A stretch of DNA of 6,681 nucleotides from NCBI GenBank assembly GCA_035645095.1, contig DASQNG010000229.1, forward strand, positions 1 to 6,681, given 5' to 3'. Shown in pieces: positions 6,601 through 6,681 of the stretch (positions are counted from its first letter, which is position 1; the number at the start of each line of letters is the position of its first letter). Under the pieces are notes generated by a model. It did no database searches. It saw nothing but the letters and a program-made list of their open reading frames with translations, and was not told the origin of the DNA. Both the position numbers and the translations under genes were made by a program. Source of the DNA: Gaiellasilicea sp035645095 (GTDB lineage Bacteria > Actinomycetota > Thermoleophilia > Gaiellales > Gaiellaceae).

Positions 6601-6681
6601 CGGGATACCGGTGCCGCGATCCACCACTCGGAGCTCCTGCGCCTGAAGGGCGAGCTGCTGCTGCGGCGCGGTCACGACGAG
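3631..6681 (+). CDS. AfsR/SARP-type regulator: winged helix, BTAD, AAA_16 ATPase, TPR-like repeats (3' end outside window)
   Basis: A single uninterrupted frame of 1017 codons that runs off the right edge. Residues 1-95 are an OmpR/SARP winged helix: FRILGPLEV (3-11), GRPKQRALLGLL (21-32), then SLQSYVSNLRRVLEP (61-75) as the likely recognition helix and wing, ending GYVAQI. Residues about 99-248 are the helical BTAD domain. VLVGREEEL (272-280) opens an AAA_16/NB-ARC-like ATPase: Walker A GEPGIGKT at 302-309 (Lys308), PAFWPW at 338-343, Walker B LAIVLDDLHWAD at 415-426, sensor-like VLVVATYRD at 445-453, TDGNAFYLSEL at 512-522 and FAHALVRETVY at 611-621, a motif shared with large LuxR/MalT-like ATPases. 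From about 665 on it is Ala/Leu/Glu-rich helical repeats (TPR-like). The last residues (LLRLKGELLL) resemble a segment that usually sits a few helices before the end of such proteins, so most of the gene is probably present. Family members are cytoplasmic transcription activators switched by ATP and a signal sensed through the repeats; the signal is unknown here. It may control itself and the divergent YceI operon. Confidence 0.93.
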   Translation, partial: MEFRILGPLEVVQDGRTLELGRPKQRALLGLLLLRAGQAVSADRLVEELWHGRPPAQAMASLQSYVSNLRRVLEPDRGAGEPPQLLVRRAAGYVAQIDPSDLDASRFEAGLARARRAAEAGDHALAERLLVEGLALWRDDPLAGLADEIEAIPEISRLVELRLAATEERAEAALALGRHAELVADLDASVREQPLRERLRAALALALYRVGRHADALERLREGRRLLSDELGLSPGPELRELEQQILQHAPELRWLPRPEPRSARGPVPERVLVGREEELAPLSLAWAEAVEGRGAVALISGEPGIGKTRLAEEVAADAAADGALTLWGRASDAGGAPAFWPWTQVLDAAAAELDEDALRLMVGAHGAELARIVPELSGRLGVQDEPGGDALEARFQLYDAVVRFVLRLASHRPLAIVLDDLHWADAPTLELLRWLGGRLRAAPVLVVATYRDSEADRGAALTETLAGLTREAPLVRVHLEGLTLQEVSLLVAQHLAVQPPDELASALHAQTDGNAFYLSELVRLVQERGAPSWDEIPGGIRDVIERRVRALPEQTVELVEAAAVVGRDFDLPTVAAAHGVTPDALLELLDPALAARVVIAAGDSPFGYRFAHALVRETVYGWLSASRRTRLHAAAGAALERHGGRTRLSEVAFHYEQAAPLGFAEQAVDAALAAAEQAAQMLALEQAEAHLRQALRLLEQTGDGGNREAAVQARLTLLLMMSSGYSAPALAEAAARVRERAARGGAVPELASVLWALWTYQIVSADLDEALRIADELTGRGRELADPIALAAGLHARGTTILFSGDPAGGMPSLTAALETLHDVPAEQLERAGLAHMAIHVHCHAAHALALLGESEEADAHVRAALERADATTRPFDHAFVLIYAGWVPALRHDLQEASRWLRKAVDSCDEHGFPQLAAFAGAPYGWLEALRGEPDAGAARIEAALRVMQDSGGRLVRHWHLALLAEALVAGGRDDDALLALDEGIAAWRDTGAAIHHSELLRLKGELLLRRGHDE

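Overview
This window is very GC-rich, with coding frames strongly biased to G or C in the third position. That bias, together with a KatG closely resembling actinobacterial enzymes and a SARP/AfsR-type (BTAD) regulator fused to an ATPase and helical repeats, points to a high-GC actinomycete. A Thermoleophilia-like lineage (Gaiella/Solirubrobacter relatives) is my guess from gene style only; there is no rRNA or tRNA here to test it.

Layout. (1) Positions 1-1041, plus strand: the 3' part of katG (catalase-peroxidase), cut by the left edge, carrying essentially the whole C-terminal domain. (2) Positions 1041-1080: a strong perfect-stem hairpin starting on the last base of the katG stop, placed to terminate katG and perhaps also the convergent operon. 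(3) Positions 1112-3559, minus strand: a likely three-gene operon, read from right to left: a YceI-family protein, a secreted polysaccharide deacetylase whose ATG overlaps the YceI stop codon (ATGA), and, after an 88-base gap, a membrane-anchored or secreted TolB/PD40 beta-propeller protein. (4) Positions 3560-3630: a short divergent promoter region with three CTTG-headed direct repeats. (5) Positions 3631-6681, plus strand: a very large regulator (at least 1017 codons, running off the right edge) with an OmpR-like winged helix, a BTAD domain, an AAA_16/NB-ARC-like ATPase and TPR-like helical repeats.

How the parts may work together. The minus-strand operon looks like an envelope module: two exported proteins (a glycan deacetylase and a propeller) plus a YceI-fold protein whose family binds polyisoprenoid-type lipids. 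The divergently transcribed regulator is the natural candidate to control this operon and itself through the shared 71-base region. The regulatory link and the joint function are inferences from arrangement. KatG is convergent to the operon and functionally separate (peroxide defence).

There is no mobile element, CRISPR array, RNA gene or origin that I can see. The many long antisense open frames, especially opposite the regulator and opposite katG, are explained by GC-rich codon bias.
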